This document shows positions 34,070 to 42,006 of a stretch of DNA of 64,000 nt, in pieces. The stretch is from assembly GCA_016703605.1 (NCBI GenBank), contig JADJBU010000016.1, forward strand, positions 1-64,000, read 5' to 3'. The first letter of the stretch is position 1. The number at the start of each line of letters is the position of its first letter. The notes below the pieces were generated by a model, which saw nothing but the letters and a program-made list of their open reading frames with translations, had not been told where the DNA came from and ran no database searches. This DNA is from Candidatus Villigracilis adiacens. Lineage in GTDB: Bacteria > Chloroflexota > Anaerolineae > Anaerolineales > Villigracilaceae. The position numbers and the translations under genes are program-made.

Positions 34070-35707
34070 ATGCCCACCCTCGACCAATCCCTCCTCAAAA
34101 CCGATATTGGACATCTCCGCATCGTCGCCGAATTCTGGGGATTGGAATTGGAATCCACGGATGTCGACTCAGCCCGCGAAGAACTCTGCGCCTCTTTGCT
34201 GGACCTGGAAGCGGTCTCTGAAACCCTCGACGTTCTCCCCGCCGATGCCCGCTCCGCGCTCAACCTGCTCATTACCGCAGAAGGAAAAATGGAATGGGCG
34301 GTCTTCTCCCGCAAATATGGCGAGATCCGCGAAATGGGCGCAGGCAAACGAGACCGTGAACGCCCGTACCTGAAACCCGCCTCCACCGCAGAATTCCTTT
34401 TTTATCGCGCCCTGATCGGCAAAGCCTTCTTTGAGTCAGAGAAGGGGTCGCAGGAATTTGCATACATCCCCGAAGACCTCCTTGAGATCATCAACGAAGC
34501 CAGCGCAGACGATATCCCCCCCGCCCCATCCGTTGAGGCGCTGGGGCGGCTGGCCACCCCGGTTGAAAAAGCCTTCGAAACCCCCGCCACCGACTTTGTT
34601 TTGGACGATGCCACAACCTACCTGGCTGCATTACGCATCGGGCATGAAAGCAAGGCGCGCTTTCAACGAGACTTGCCCGCACTGCTGACAACTGCCGGTA
34701 TCATCAAAAATGACGGGCTACTCCCCGAGGCGGTAAAAAAATTTCTGGAAGTTTCGCGGCCTGAAGCCCTGGACATGCTCTACAAAGCGTGGCTCAACTC
34801 CGCAACCTTCGATGAACTGCGCTTAATTCCCAGCATCCTTTGCGAAGGGGAATGGAAGAACCAGCCGCAGATGACGCGCGAATTCCTGATGAATCTTATC
34901 AGCGACCTGCCCGCCGGGAAGTGGTGGAGCCTCCCCGCCTTTGTCAAAGCCGTCAAGGAAAAATTCCCCGACTTTCAACGCCCGGCTGGGGATTACGACT
35001 CCTGGTTTATCAAACGCGCGTCAGACGGTCAGTTCCTGCGCGGATTTGCCTACTGGGATGCGGTGGACGGCGCGTTGATCAAGTATGTGATTTATATCTT
35101 GCATTTGTTGGGTAAGGTAAGTCTTGCAGCGCCTGAAGAAGGAAAAGAGGCAACGGCGTTCAAGGTGGCGTCGAAGGTCAAAGAGCCTGCCCTGAGCAAC
35201 TCGAAGGGTCAAAAGTCGAATGACCTTCGACCTTTGACCTTTGACTCGAAGCTTGTTGTATCTTCCAATGGCAGAATCACCATCCCGCGGTCGTTCTCCC
35301 GCGCCGTCCGCTATCAATTGTCGAGATTCTGCGAATGGGACGAACCCAAAGGCGACGACTTTTTTTATCGCGTCACTGCCGAATCTTTGAAACGCGCCGC
35401 CGAGCAGGGACTGAAAGCCGAGCAACTGCTGGCGATGCTGGTCAAGTACACAAAAGAAGCTGTTCCGCCTGCAACGGTGAAAGCGCTCAAACGCTGGGAT
35501 GCGAACGGAGCGGAAGCCCGAGTGGAGAGTCTGCTTGTGCTGCGAGTGAGCAAGCCCGAGATCATGGAAGAGATGCGCAGGTCGAGGGCAGGAAAATACT
35601 TCGGCGAAATGTTAAGCCCGACGGCAGTGATCGTCAAAGGCGGAGCCATCCAAAAAGTGTTGGCAGAGCTAGCTGAGTTGGGGCTGTTGGCGGAAGTGAA
35701 AGAGTAA
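34070..35707 (+). CDS. Large protein with helicase-associated-like C-terminal domain and repeat-derived insertion
   Basis: 545 residues. The N-terminal 330 residues are helical, with a wHTH-like SALNLLITAEGKMEWAVFSRKYGEI. The region VVSSNGRITIPRSFSRAVRYQLSRFCEW, with DDFFYRVTAESLKRAAEQG and LAMLVKYTKEAVPPATVKALKRW, resembles the helicase-C-associated (XPB/Ssl2-like) domain, but no helicase motor is present. Between AFKVASKVK and KLVVSSNGR an insertion of about 25 residues (EPALSNSKGQKSNDLRPLTFD) is encoded by the GGTCAAAGGTC/CCTGAGCAACTCGAAGG repeats (35170-35250). Role unknown; a DNA-binding or repair accessory is possible. Confidence 0.65.
   Translation: MPTLDQSLLKTDIGHLRIVAEFWGLELESTDVDSAREELCASLLDLEAVSETLDVLPADARSALNLLITAEGKMEWAVFSRKYGEIREMGAGKRDRERPYLKPASTAEFLFYRALIGKAFFESEKGSQEFAYIPEDLLEIINEASADDIPPAPSVEALGRLATPVEKAFETPATDFVLDDATTYLAALRIGHESKARFQRDLPALLTTAGIIKNDGLLPEAVKKFLEVSRPEALDMLYKAWLNSATFDELRLIPSILCEGEWKNQPQMTREFLMNLISDLPAGKWWSLPAFVKAVKEKFPDFQRPAGDYDSWFIKRASDGQFLRGFAYWDAVDGALIKYVIYILHLLGKVSLAAPEEGKEATAFKVASKVKEPALSNSKGQKSNDLRPLTFDSKLVVSSNGRITIPRSFSRAVRYQLSRFCEWDEPKGDDFFYRVTAESLKRAAEQGLKAEQLLAMLVKYTKEAVPPATVKALKRWDANGAEARVESLLVLRVSKPEIMEEMRRSRAGKYFGEMLSPTAVIVKGGAIQKVLAELAELGLLAEVKE
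35170..35250. repeat. GTCGAAGGTCAAAGG repeat inside a gene
   Basis: In-frame copy of the palindromic family found between hdr genes (3227-3281, 4501-4566), combined with CCCTGAGCAACTCGAAGGG. Confidence 0.75.
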
Positions 35708-35719
35708 AAAAGAATAAAG

Positions 35720-35754
35720 TGGATGTCACAATGAAAGTGTGATGTCCATTTTTT
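35720..35754 (+). terminator. Terminator after the 34-kb gene
   Basis: TGGATGTCACA and TGTGATGTCCA pair around ATGAAAG, followed by TTTTTTATT. Confidence 0.9.
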
Positions 35755-35764
35755 ATTAAGTCGC

Positions 35765-35770
35765 TATAAT
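35765..35770 (+). promoter_or_regulatory. -10 box of kbl
   Basis: TATAAT 27 nt before the ATG, with AAGGAG in between. Confidence 0.55.
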
Positions 35771-35797
35771 GCGGACAGGTTTCCAAAAGGAGAAAAT

Positions 35798-36976
35798 ATG
35801 TCAAAGATCGATTGGATCCAGCAAGAGATCGACAACTTAAAAACGCAGGGGCTGTATAACAACATCCGCACCATTGGCTCGCCGCAGGGCGCGTGGCTGA
35901 CGGTGGACGGTAAGAAGGTTTTGAATTTCTGCTCGAACAATTATCTGGGACTCGCCAATCACCCCGCCTTGGTTGCCGCTTCAAAGAAGGCGACCGATGA
36001 GATGGGTGTCGGTCCGGCCGCGGTGCGCTCGATTGCAGGGACAATGTCTCTGCATGTGGAGCTCGAAAAACGCCTGGCGCAATTCAAAGGCGTGGAAGCA
36101 GCCATCACCTTCCAAAGCGGATTCACTGCAAACTTGGCGACTGTCCCTGCCTTGGTTGGAAAAGAAGATGTCATCTTTTCTGACAGACTCAACCACGCAT
36201 CCATCATTGACGGATGCCGCCTCTCTGGCGCGAAGATCATCGCCTATGAACATAACGATGTGAAGTCACTCGAAGAACAGATCAAAGCCAACTTGAAAGA
36301 TTACCGCCGCGCACTCATCATCACGGACGGTGTCTTCAGCATGGACGGAGACATTGCGCCTCTGCCCGATATTTACGAGGTGGCGAAGAAGTACGATATC
36401 CTGCTTATGGTGGATGATGCTCACGGCGAAGGCGTGCTCGGCAAAGGCGGACGCGGCATCGTGGATCACTTCGGCTTGCATGGCAAAGTGGACGTAGAAG
36501 TGGGTACGATGTCGAAGGCGTTCGGCGTGGTGGGCGGGATCGTCGCGGGCAAAGCGGTCATCATCGAATGGCTGCGCCAGCGCGGACGCCCCTTCCTGTT
36601 CTCCTCAGCGGTGACTGTCCCTGATGCGGCGGCATGTTTGGCTGCCGTTGACCTACTTGAAGACTCCACTCAGTTGGTAGATAAACTTTGGAGCAACGCC
36701 AAGTACTTCAAAGCCGAGATGAAGAATCTCGGTTTCAACACCGGCGTAAGTGAAACCCCCATCACCCCGGTCATGCTTGGCGAAGCGCCTCTGGCACAAC
36801 AGTTCAGCCGCGAGTTATTCGAAGCAGGGGTGTTCGCCATGTCCCTCGGCTTCCCAACCGTGCCGCAGGGCAAAGCGAGAATCCGCGTGATGATCTCCGC
36901 CGCGCACGCGAAGGATGACCTCGATAAAGGTCTGGAGGCGTTCAAGAGCGTGGGGAAGAAGTTGGGTGTGATTTAG
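35798..36976 (+). CDS. kbl: Glycine C-acetyltransferase (2-amino-3-ketobutyrate CoA ligase)
   Basis: 392 residues; ATG after AAAAGGAG. Alpha-oxoamine synthase fold: NFCSNNYLGLANHPALV, FQSGFTANLA, SDRLNHASIIDG, LMVDDAHGEGVLGKGGRG and GTMSKAFGVVGG (PLP lysine). Cleaves 2-amino-3-ketobutyrate with CoA to glycine and acetyl-CoA in threonine breakdown. 8-Amino-7-oxononanoate synthase is a close paralogue and cannot be fully excluded; no biotin or threonine dehydrogenase gene is adjacent. Confidence 0.8.
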   Translation: MSKIDWIQQEIDNLKTQGLYNNIRTIGSPQGAWLTVDGKKVLNFCSNNYLGLANHPALVAASKKATDEMGVGPAAVRSIAGTMSLHVELEKRLAQFKGVEAAITFQSGFTANLATVPALVGKEDVIFSDRLNHASIIDGCRLSGAKIIAYEHNDVKSLEEQIKANLKDYRRALIITDGVFSMDGDIAPLPDIYEVAKKYDILLMVDDAHGEGVLGKGGRGIVDHFGLHGKVDVEVGTMSKAFGVVGGIVAGKAVIIEWLRQRGRPFLFSSAVTVPDAAACLAAVDLLEDSTQLVDKLWSNAKYFKAEMKNLGFNTGVSETPITPVMLGEAPLAQQFSRELFEAGVFAMSLGFPTVPQGKARIRVMISAAHAKDDLDKGLEAFKSVGKKLGVI

Positions 36977-37010
36977 GGGAGCAGTGAATAGTTGAATAGT
37001 GAAGTAGTCA

Positions 37011-37041
37011 AGGCGGCGAAGAAAACAACGCCGCCTCTATT
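37011..37041 (+). terminator. Terminator after kbl
   Basis: AGGCGGCG (37011-37018) pairs with CGCCGCCT (37029-37036), then CTATTTTT. Confidence 0.8.
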
Positions 37042-37098
37042 TTTAAAAGTTTTTTGAATGACCTTTGAGGGCATTATTATTCAGGTTAACCTAACGTG

Positions 37099-38736
37099 CT
37101 AAGTTTGTAGTATTTCAGAAAATCTTCTTGTAACTCTATCTACTGTATCTCCAACTGCAAATAGTGCTTCAGCCGCATCGATTTGTTCGCCTTGATTAAA
37201 TCTTTCAAATTGAACTGCTTGTGCATATTCCACAGCGGCTACTTCATACACCATAGCAAGAAAATGGCGCGAATCTTGCGTTCCTCCTCCTTCTTTAAGA
37301 GCTAGTGCAATTTGAGGGTGATCTAAATTTATCAGGATTTTGTGTTCTTCTCTTTTATATTGTGACCTTGGATAATCTTTTGTGGAGTTTACAAACTCAA
37401 TGCTAAACAATCCTGATCTGCGTTTGCTACCGGACTCGGCTGATTCTTTTTGAGTGCCTTTAGAATTTCCGGGCAATAAATTTGGACCATCTCTTTGCAT
37501 ATCACCTTCACCTGGGGGAGTCTTTCCTCTATGTCCATTACCATGTGGTTGTCCAGATTGTTGCCACTTGGAATCTTGGTCGCCTTCACCCGGCAGTATC
37601 TCTCCTTGTAAAGAAACAGCTTCGTCAATTTTGCTTTTCGTTTTTCCCGTCATGCGTCGAGAAACTTCAAGATCAAACATAAAGTTCTTGAAGTCTTCGT
37701 TAAGAATATCCGCCATCCGTTGAGCTTCTTGCGCCAATTTTTTAGCTTGTTCTGTTTTGCGTTTCTCTCTCTCTTCTTTCACAAGGGATTGGCGTACTTT
37801 TTCTAGTTCTTGTGAAATCCATGCGATTAGAATAACCACTCTTGGATTTGCTCGATTTAGAAGATTATTTCTGGTATTGTCAAATGGAGCGATATCGTCA
37901 CTTACTTGCTCTAACAAAGGAACATCTACTTCTCCGAACAATCTTTCAGAAAGTTCCTTTCCTTCAACATCGCCCAGTGTTGTTTTATGCCAAATACCCT
38001 CAGACAGAATATCTATACCTCTATCGTCTTGGTCTAAAGTAAAAGGGGCAGTTTTAATCGTTAAAGTTGGCAATCCTATATGTTTTTCAACTTCTTTTGG
38101 CGCTTGAACCGTAATTATCGCTACAGAGGGCAACTCTTTAAATTTGCATGTATGCCCATTAATTATCACATTTGCACGCATTCGGTAGCGCGAAAGATGT
38201 TTTTCAATATAACTAATGGTGGTGTCAAGCTCCATGCGCGACGTCATGAATTCTTTTATCTCAATAATGGTTCCATTGTCTTGATCAGTTTTTTCATCAA
38301 CTACGATTTCATTTACTTCAAAAGTTTCTCCGCTTGTAGCTTTCTTAATATCTTCCAAGTGAAGAGAGACAACATTTCTCTTTCCATTACGTCGTGTATC
38401 AATGAGCAAAGATTTGGCAATACCAAAAGCAGCAGACTTACCAGTTCCAAATCTTCCACGAACACGCTTTCCCCGTTTCCTTTGAATATTTTCTCCATGC
38501 ATGGTAAAGAATCGTTCCAAATCCTCCCTCGACATTCCGCTTCCATTATCAGCAATAACGAGTGCGCCATCCTCATTACGCACCTCTACAGCTACAGTTG
38601 TAGGAACATCGTCTTTACCGTTATCTAATGAATTAGAAACGTATTCCCAAATTACTTTTGGAAGTGTGTTGAAATACACAGAATTTTGAAGAAAGACCCT
38701 TGAAACATGGCTTTTTACAGATATTTTTTTACTCAT
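37099..38736 (-). CDS. GHKL-family ATPase of an accessory operon
   Basis: 545 residues; ATG at 38736 with GGAGG inside the end of the previous gene, so translation is coupled. GHKL/HSP90-like ATP site: IWEYVSNSLDNGKDDV (N-box), VIADNGSGMSREDLERFF (G1) and RGRFGTGKSAAFGIAKS (G2). A coiled coil (VRQSLVKEEREKRKTEQAKKLAQEAQRMA) sits about residues 310-345, then a Gly/Pro/Gln-rich linker (about 385-435), then a C-terminal domain (FVNSTKDYPRSQYKREEHKILINLDHPQI). Such ATPases act in MutL, MORC and several phage-defence systems. AT-rich codons unlike flanking genes suggest transfer. Last gene of the island operon. Confidence 0.8.
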   Translation of the reverse strand: MSKKISVKSHVSRVFLQNSVYFNTLPKVIWEYVSNSLDNGKDDVPTTVAVEVRNEDGALVIADNGSGMSREDLERFFTMHGENIQRKRGKRVRGRFGTGKSAAFGIAKSLLIDTRRNGKRNVVSLHLEDIKKATSGETFEVNEIVVDEKTDQDNGTIIEIKEFMTSRMELDTTISYIEKHLSRYRMRANVIINGHTCKFKELPSVAIITVQAPKEVEKHIGLPTLTIKTAPFTLDQDDRGIDILSEGIWHKTTLGDVEGKELSERLFGEVDVPLLEQVSDDIAPFDNTRNNLLNRANPRVVILIAWISQELEKVRQSLVKEEREKRKTEQAKKLAQEAQRMADILNEDFKNFMFDLEVSRRMTGKTKSKIDEAVSLQGEILPGEGDQDSKWQQSGQPHGNGHRGKTPPGEGDMQRDGPNLLPGNSKGTQKESAESGSKRRSGLFSIEFVNSTKDYPRSQYKREEHKILINLDHPQIALALKEGGGTQDSRHFLAMVYEVAAVEYAQAVQFERFNQGEQIDAAEALFAVGDTVDRVTRRFSEILQT

Positions 38737-38739
38737 TGA

Positions 38740-39306
38740 CTACTCCTCCGAAAACTTGCCTCTAATAAGTTTCCAAATTTTTCTCAAATCGACATTGTCT
38801 TTAACCGCGTTATCAATTTTTGAATATCTTTGCTTTCGAATGTGTTCTGGAAAATAATCATTAACCCGAGTGAATTCACGAAAGTCCATAAGAGTGATTT
38901 TATCCTTCTCTCCTGATATAAACTTTTGATAAGCACGCGTAGATTGCAAACGTAATATTTCTCTATCTATTAAGTCAGTAGGTGACATTTTTCGAGATGC
39001 TGTCGACAATTGTTTTTTTTCATCGAATTTCTTTGCCCATTCAAGCCCAGACTCTGTAAGCATATATCCATGTTTAGATGTGCCTTTTAAGTAATTAATA
39101 TCCGCTTTACATGCATCGCGTATAGCATACTGAACAATACGTAAGTCAATTTGATCGGCGTATTTTATCCAGCTAAATTTTTTAGGCGCTAAATTGAACG
39201 CCTCTACTGCTGCGTCTTCAAGGTCAACAGGCGTTACCGCTCCGCCGAGCCAATATATAACAAGAGTAAGAATTTCAACATTGCTTAATTCTTCATGAAG
39301 ATCCAT
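38740..39306 (-). CDS. Small island protein with winged-helix-like N-terminus
   Basis: 188 residues. N-terminal half NVEILTLVIYWLGGAVTPVDLEDAAVEAFNL with KFSWIKYADQIDLRIVQYAIRDA looks like a winged helix of the kind found in restriction and defence loci. The GYMLTESGLEWAKKF segment is typical of the wing. The C-terminus is basic. It overlaps the gene upstream by 14 nt and ends 3 nt before the ATPase start. Function unknown; DNA binding is inferred. Confidence 0.65.
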   Translation of the reverse strand: MDLHEELSNVEILTLVIYWLGGAVTPVDLEDAAVEAFNLAPKKFSWIKYADQIDLRIVQYAIRDACKADINYLKGTSKHGYMLTESGLEWAKKFDEKKQLSTASRKMSPTDLIDREILRLQSTRAYQKFISGEKDKITLMDFREFTRVNDYFPEHIRKQRYSKIDNAVKDNVDLRKIWKLIRGKFSEE

Positions 39307-40231
39307 TTTTTATCCTTTTGATTGACAGACTTCTGTTCCATGTGTTGAAGCCTAATTCCATTCGATCCCCCATTTTCACGCCTAATTCTTTGAAAAGCTT
39401 TGCTAAACTCCATAGGTAGGATTCATCAATCTTCACTTCGCCATATAATTTATTCTTGTAGACCAATGACCATGAACCTGACATCTCTCTCACACTATAA
39501 GCTCCAATAACTCCTGTTAAGAAGGCATAACTATTAACTGTGAATTTCATCCTAACCACACCATCCAACCCATGAGTAACTTCTTCATCTTGAGCAAATC
39601 GTTTTTGTCTCTTTTGAGCATCTTCAATCTGTTGCCAAGATATGTCGATCCCTCGTAATTTATGAAACCCCTCATTTACCTTTTCAGCTATTGGCGACCT
39701 TTTGAGAGTAACTGAAACGGCAGGTAAGGAAAGACTGTGAAGAAAAAACTCTTCAGCTATTTCTAAAAAGCTTGCGACGCCGCCATTTTTGTTGATTGCA
39801 GAAATGAGACACTGTTCGCTCTTCGACAACACCCCCACTGTTGAAAGTGGCGTAGAGACTTTGGATTCCCTAACGTCAAAACCAAGTACAGGCAGAATGT
39901 GTTCGACAACATAAATGGGAGCAATGCCTGCATAAAATCGACTTGCATGACGTCGAAGCCCATCATGGAAATTATCAATGTTAATATTTGAGTTAACAGC
40001 TAACATTTTTAATCCCGCAACCCTTAAGGGGATTTTGCTATTATCTTGTTCGTCAGTTAACTGCTTATAGGTGAACCATTCATTATCTACTTTTTGCAAA
40101 TTTAGATTTTTTAGTGCTAAGCTTGTAATTCTTTCATCTTTGGATAAGATTCCTAGAGGCTTCCTTGATAGTAATTCCACCAGTAAACAATACTTTCCTT
40201 TTAATTTTTTTACGTTCTTTAGTTCCGACAT
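39293..40231 (-). CDS. Island protein, probably the C-terminal half of the sigma-like protein
   Basis: 312 residues if started at the ATG at 40231, which has only a weak ribosome site. It overlaps the upstream gene by 98 nt in another phase. Content: CLISAINKNGGVASFLEIAEEF with LSLPAVSVTLKRSPIAEKV is a HARE/winged-helix-like segment, and the C-terminal 100 residues (VRMKFTVNSYAFLTGVIGAYSV, VKMGDRMELGFNTWNRSLSI) form a beta-rich domain. The upstream frame ends in the middle of a similar HTH (RKVLFTGGITIKEASRNL) that continues naturally here (SKDERITSLALKNL), so one base too many near 40140-40150 may have split a 646-residue protein. Confidence 0.65.
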   Translation of the reverse strand: MSELKNVKKLKGKYCLLVELLSRKPLGILSKDERITSLALKNLNLQKVDNEWFTYKQLTDEQDNSKIPLRVAGLKMLAVNSNINIDNFHDGLRRHASRFYAGIAPIYVVEHILPVLGFDVRESKVSTPLSTVGVLSKSEQCLISAINKNGGVASFLEIAEEFFLHSLSLPAVSVTLKRSPIAEKVNEGFHKLRGIDISWQQIEDAQKRQKRFAQDEEVTHGLDGVVRMKFTVNSYAFLTGVIGAYSVREMSGSWSLVYKNKLYGEVKIDESYLWSLAKLFKELGVKMGDRMELGFNTWNRSLSIKRIKNGSS

Positions 40232-41234
40232 TCAATAAAGCCCTGCGGTCTTTTATGGTTGTATTTCTAGCGTCTATTAAATCACGAATACCGATAGGGA
40301 AAACCAAAGGGTGCAAGTTATACCTTTTGTCAGTTAGTAAATTCAACCAACAAATCAAAACTTCAAGTAAATCGTTTTTCTTTACTTTTTTACTCAATAA
40401 AGTTTCTGAAAATTCACCGAGAAGATTGTTTTTCACTAATAATTCCCTGAACCTACTTAGGGAGAGATTATCACCATGCAGGTCAAAGATTGCCTCAATT
40501 TTTTCGAGAAAGATAATTGAACTTGAATAGCTATTGTGTGAACTCTTAAGATATTTTAGAAGACGACCAGCTGCATTATCTTGAATTTGTCGTACCCTTT
40601 CTCTTGTTATAGAAAGTTCTGTAGCGATCTCCTCAAGCTTTTTAGGCTTAAATCCAAACCTAGATATCAACACATATATATAGTTATCTTTTTCGCTTTC
40701 CAAATAACTTTGGATTATTTCTGCCCAACTAAAATTTATCCTTTTTATATCTTCGGCGGGTTTTTCTGAAATAATTGTTTTAGTGTTATCAACATAACCA
40801 TCAATGAGTTGTTTAATTTTCGTTAATCTCTTTGGACCAATAAAATTAATATTTAGAAGCACGGAGTCGGGTACCCTTTTCAAATCGTCGATCGTTTTAA
40901 ACCCATATTTTTTTAATTTCCCCTTGATTGATGGCAATAAATCAAGAACATCAATGGGAGCTTGAATTGCCTGATTTTGTGTTGGGGCTTCCTGAAAGCT
41001 TAATTGAACAGGTTCTTCTTTGACATTTTCCAGTAATGATGGAGAGTTAGGCATTTCATATAGTGCTTTTGATATCTCATCAAAACTCTTTTGACCAATA
41101 TTGCGAATTTGGTACCTTTTTTTAAGAAATTGCCTGAGATCACCAATTGTCAAAATCCCACTTCGAGCAAGTGCGTGAAATGTTCTTCGTGAAAGATTTA
41201 GTTTTTCAATTGAAACATTATCAATATCTTGCAT
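40134..41234 (-). CDS. RNA polymerase alpha-CTD plus sigma-region-4 protein
   Basis: 366 residues as read. Two alpha-CTD-like helix-hairpin-helix modules: IEKLNLSRRTFHALARSGILTIGDL to IGQKSFDEI (about 8-55) and KLKKYGFKTIDDLKRVP to IGPKRLTKIKQL (about 105-150). Then a sigma-70 region-4 helix-turn-helix, LEEIATELSITRERVRQIQDNA (about 208-230). The end is an incomplete winged helix continuing in the next ORF. It starts 9 nt after the vapC stop, so it sits in the same transcription unit. No sigma region 2 is present, so it is not a working sigma factor on its own. It could recruit or block RNA polymerase, or use these folds to bind DNA. Confidence 0.75.
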   Translation of the reverse strand: MQDIDNVSIEKLNLSRRTFHALARSGILTIGDLRQFLKKRYQIRNIGQKSFDEISKALYEMPNSPSLLENVKEEPVQLSFQEAPTQNQAIQAPIDVLDLLPSIKGKLKKYGFKTIDDLKRVPDSVLLNINFIGPKRLTKIKQLIDGYVDNTKTIISEKPAEDIKRINFSWAEIIQSYLESEKDNYIYVLISRFGFKPKKLEEIATELSITRERVRQIQDNAAGRLLKYLKSSHNSYSSSIIFLEKIEAIFDLHGDNLSLSRFRELLVKNNLLGEFSETLLSKKVKKNDLLEVLICWLNLLTDKRYNLHPLVFPIGIRDLIDARNTTIKDRRALLNVGTKERKKIKRKVLFTGGITIKEASRNLIQR

Positions 41235-41243
41235 TTTCCCGCC

Positions 41244-41642
41244 TTATATCCAAGAAATCTTGATTTCGCCTTCCAACGACTTAAATTCCTTATCGCCAGT
41301 GACCAATTCTGCTTTCTTCAATTTCGCCAATGCGGCCGCAAAACAATCGGCGTAGGAAATATTCCCACCAGCCTTGAATGCGGCGGCTTGGCGGGTTAAA
41401 TTCCAGTCTGCTTCCACGATCTCAATTCCCATCCCCTTGATTTCATGAATGTACTGGTCTGCGATCTCAGGGGAGTTATTTCGGGCAATGGAATACCAAA
41501 TCTCCCCCAAATTTACAACGGTCATCAAAAGGCTGGTATCGCTTTCCACCGCTTTGTGAATCAACCCCCTCACAAAGTCTGCGCCTGGTTCATCTTCAAA
41601 GAAAGCCATCAATGCATACGAGTCAAGAACTTTGGTTGCCAT
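41244..41642 (-). CDS. vapC: VapC-like PIN-domain toxin
   Basis: 132 residues. PIN nuclease acids: D7 in VLDSYALMAFFEDEPG, E in VNLGEIWYSIA, D in ISYADCFAAALA and D in VTGDKEFKSL. Expected RNase toxin. Two nucleotides separate it from the antitoxin gene, and nine from the sigma-like gene downstream, so it may stabilise the island. Confidence 0.9.
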   Translation of the reverse strand: MATKVLDSYALMAFFEDEPGADFVRGLIHKAVESDTSLLMTVVNLGEIWYSIARNNSPEIADQYIHEIKGMGIEIVEADWNLTRQAAAFKAGGNISYADCFAAALAKLKKAELVTGDKEFKSLEGEIKISWI

Positions 41643-41644
41643 GT

Positions 41645-41875
41645 TTATTTTTCCCTTTCCTTGTCCTTGCGGCGTTCATCCATCAATGTTTTCAACCCGC
41701 CCTTTCCTTTGAGCGAGCCTTGCAATCCTCTGAGATATTGTTCAGTCACAGGCTTCAAGACGATCGCATCCCCAATATCTGTGACGATTATTTTTGTTCC
41801 ATTCTTGATCCCGTATTTTCGCCGCAACGAGGCGGGAATAACGATCTGCCCCTTAATGGTTGCGTAGGTTTCCAT
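41645..41875 (-). CDS. vapB: VapB-like AbrB-family antitoxin
   Basis: 76 residues; ATG after AAAGGAG. SpoVT/AbrB fold: TIKGQIVIPASLRRKYGIKNGTKIIV and IVLKPVTEQYL, then a basic tail that would cover the toxin. First gene of the island operon; as DNA-binding antitoxin it probably represses the promoter at 41897-41925 and thereby the downstream genes. Confidence 0.9.
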   Translation of the reverse strand: METYATIKGQIVIPASLRRKYGIKNGTKIIVTDIGDAIVLKPVTEQYLRGLQGSLKGKGGLKTLMDERRKDKEREK

Positions 41876-41896
41876 TTTAGCTCCTTTACATGGAGT

Positions 41897-41925
41897 ATGT
41901 TACCTTAATCTAAAATGTAAGTCAA
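41897..41925 (-). promoter_or_regulatory. Promoter of the vapBC-sigma-like-GHKL operon
   Basis: TTGACT (41920-41925), 17-nt spacer, TAACAT (41897-41902), then ATACTCCATGTAAAGGAG and the ATG at 41875. This is the only good promoter upstream of the island genes. Confidence 0.75.
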
Positions 41926-42006
41926 TGGACAAAAAGTATTACTTTTATAAGTAAATCCCCCATTTCTCGACCCTCTCCCTTAATACACCCACGATCCGCA
42001 CTACCA

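Noticed and set aside
40134..41234. A true alternative sigma factor
   Set aside because: Region 2 and the linker are missing; only region 4 and alpha-CTD-like modules are present.
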